The notes under the pieces are model-generated. The model saw nothing but the letters and a program-made list of their open reading frames with translations, had not been told where the DNA came from and ran no database searches. The translations under genes were made by a program, and so were the position numbers. Shown one piece after another: positions 11,735 through 12,415 of a DNA stretch of 12,415 bases. The stretch spans positions 1-12,415 of the forward strand of contig CAYLZN010000152.1 of NCBI GenBank assembly GCA_964387935.1. Reading direction: 5' to 3'. The stretch is from CAYLZN01 sp964387935 (GTDB lineage: Bacteria; Acidobacteriota; Vicinamibacteria; Vicinamibacterales; JAFNAJ01). Positions within the stretch are counted from its first letter, which is position 1, and the number at the start of each line of letters is the position of its first letter.

Positions 11735-12415
11735 ATGGCCGCAGAGGAGGCGACGCGTCAGGGACCGCCGCGCGAGCTGCTGTCGGGACCCGTGGAACGC
11801 GTGACGTATCACAACCCGGACAACGGGTTTGCCGTCCTGCGGGTGGTCGTGCGCGGCCAGCGGGATCTCGTCACCGTCGTCGGCCACATCGCGTCGATCG
11901 CGCCCGGCGAACACATCCAGGCCAGCGGGGCCTGGGAGCGCGATCGCGCGCACGGCCTCCAGTTCCGCGCGGCCTATCTGCACGCGGCCGCGCCGACGAC
12001 CCTGGAGGGCATCGAGCGCTACCTCGGCTCGGGCCTGGTTCGGGGCATCGGACCGCATTTCGCGAAACGGCTCGTGGTCGCCTTCGGGGCAGACGTGTTC
12101 GACGTCATCGAGCGGACTCCCGTCCGCCTGCGCGACGTGCCCGGCATCGGACCCGTGCGTGCGGAACGCATCGCGGAGGCGTGGCAGGCCCAGCGGGTCG
12201 TCCGCGACATCATGGTGTTCCTCCACTCGCACGGCGTCGGCACCGCGCGGGCCGTGCGCATCTACAAGACGTACGGGAGCGACGCGATCGCGCTGATTCG
12301 CGGCAATCCCTATCGTCTCGCGCGCGACATCCGCGGCATCGGGTTCGTCACCGCCGATGGTATCGCGTCGAAGCTCGGCATCGAGCGAACCGCCATGATT
12401 CGCGTGCGGGCCGGC
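11735..12415 (+). CDS. recD2: RecD2-type DNA helicase, 5' part only
   Basis: The reading frame is open from ATG 11735 to the window end (227 residues, no stop), so the gene is cut by the window. It matches the N-terminal region of RecD2/YrrC (RecD/TraA family) 5'-3' helicases, which act in DNA repair without RecBC. SGPVERVTYHNPDNGFAV at 17-34 opens the N-terminal OB-like domain. GIERYLGSGLVRGIGPHF at 92-109 and VPGIGPVRAERI at 135-146 are helix-hairpin-helix DNA-binding motifs, and GNPYRLARDIRGIGF near 195 is also typical. The helicase motor (Walker A and later motifs) lies beyond the window. The ribosome site GAGG (11725-11728) overlaps the end of the phosphodiesterase gene, 6 nt before ATG. 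Confidence 0.92.
   Translation, partial: MAAEEATRQGPPRELLSGPVERVTYHNPDNGFAVLRVVVRGQRDLVTVVGHIASIAPGEHIQASGAWERDRAHGLQFRAAYLHAAAPTTLEGIERYLGSGLVRGIGPHFAKRLVVAFGADVFDVIERTPVRLRDVPGIGPVRAERIAEAWQAQRVVRDIMVFLHSHGVGTARAVRIYKTYGSDAIALIRGNPYRLARDIRGIGFVTADGIASKLGIERTAMIRVRAG

Overview
The window is about 12.4 kb of dense, GC-rich DNA on a contig that begins with library-preparation sequence: a C homopolymer followed by an Illumina adapter, positions 1-53. It looks like a draft or metagenome-assembled chromosome of a free-living bacterium. High GC, a YpdA-type flavoprotein, a secreted amidohydrolase and heptamer-repeat-filled intergenic regions suggest Acidobacteriota, perhaps class Vicinamibacteria. 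That placement is inferred from general character, not from a marker gene.

Left part, plus strand. Positions 54-352 are non-coding: a large nested palindrome (60-245), then a tandem heptamer array ending at the ribosome binding site of a 3-hydroxyacyl-CoA dehydrogenase gene (363-1217). A second mosaic of the same heptamers in inverted orientation fills 1220-1341. A tight cluster follows: folE (GTP cyclohydrolase I), an overlapping SLC13/ArsB-type permease, and a secreted protein with lysine/proline/alanine-rich ends whose likely start overlaps the permease stop. Then come a secreted metal-dependent amidohydrolase and a YpdA-like FAD reductase.

Middle and right, minus strand. Read from 10771 down to 7316 is a compact operon: a MoxR/ChlI-like AAA+ ATPase, a vWA protein and a stand-alone Lon substrate-binding domain protein. 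Behind it lies a vapBC-type toxin-antitoxin pair (7164 to 6527) with a well-formed promoter and an inverted repeat over its -10 box. It converges on ypdA, and a perfect hairpin lies at the junction.

Right end, plus strand. Divergent from the AAA+ operon are a glycerophosphodiester phosphodiesterase gene and, 3 nt later, the 5' part of a recD2-type helicase gene that runs off the window.

Most genes are ordinary housekeeping or accessory functions. The stretches most worth following up are the palindrome-plus-heptamer mosaics and the three-gene AAA+/vWA/LON operon, which reads like a chaperone pair with its own substrate-recognition module.
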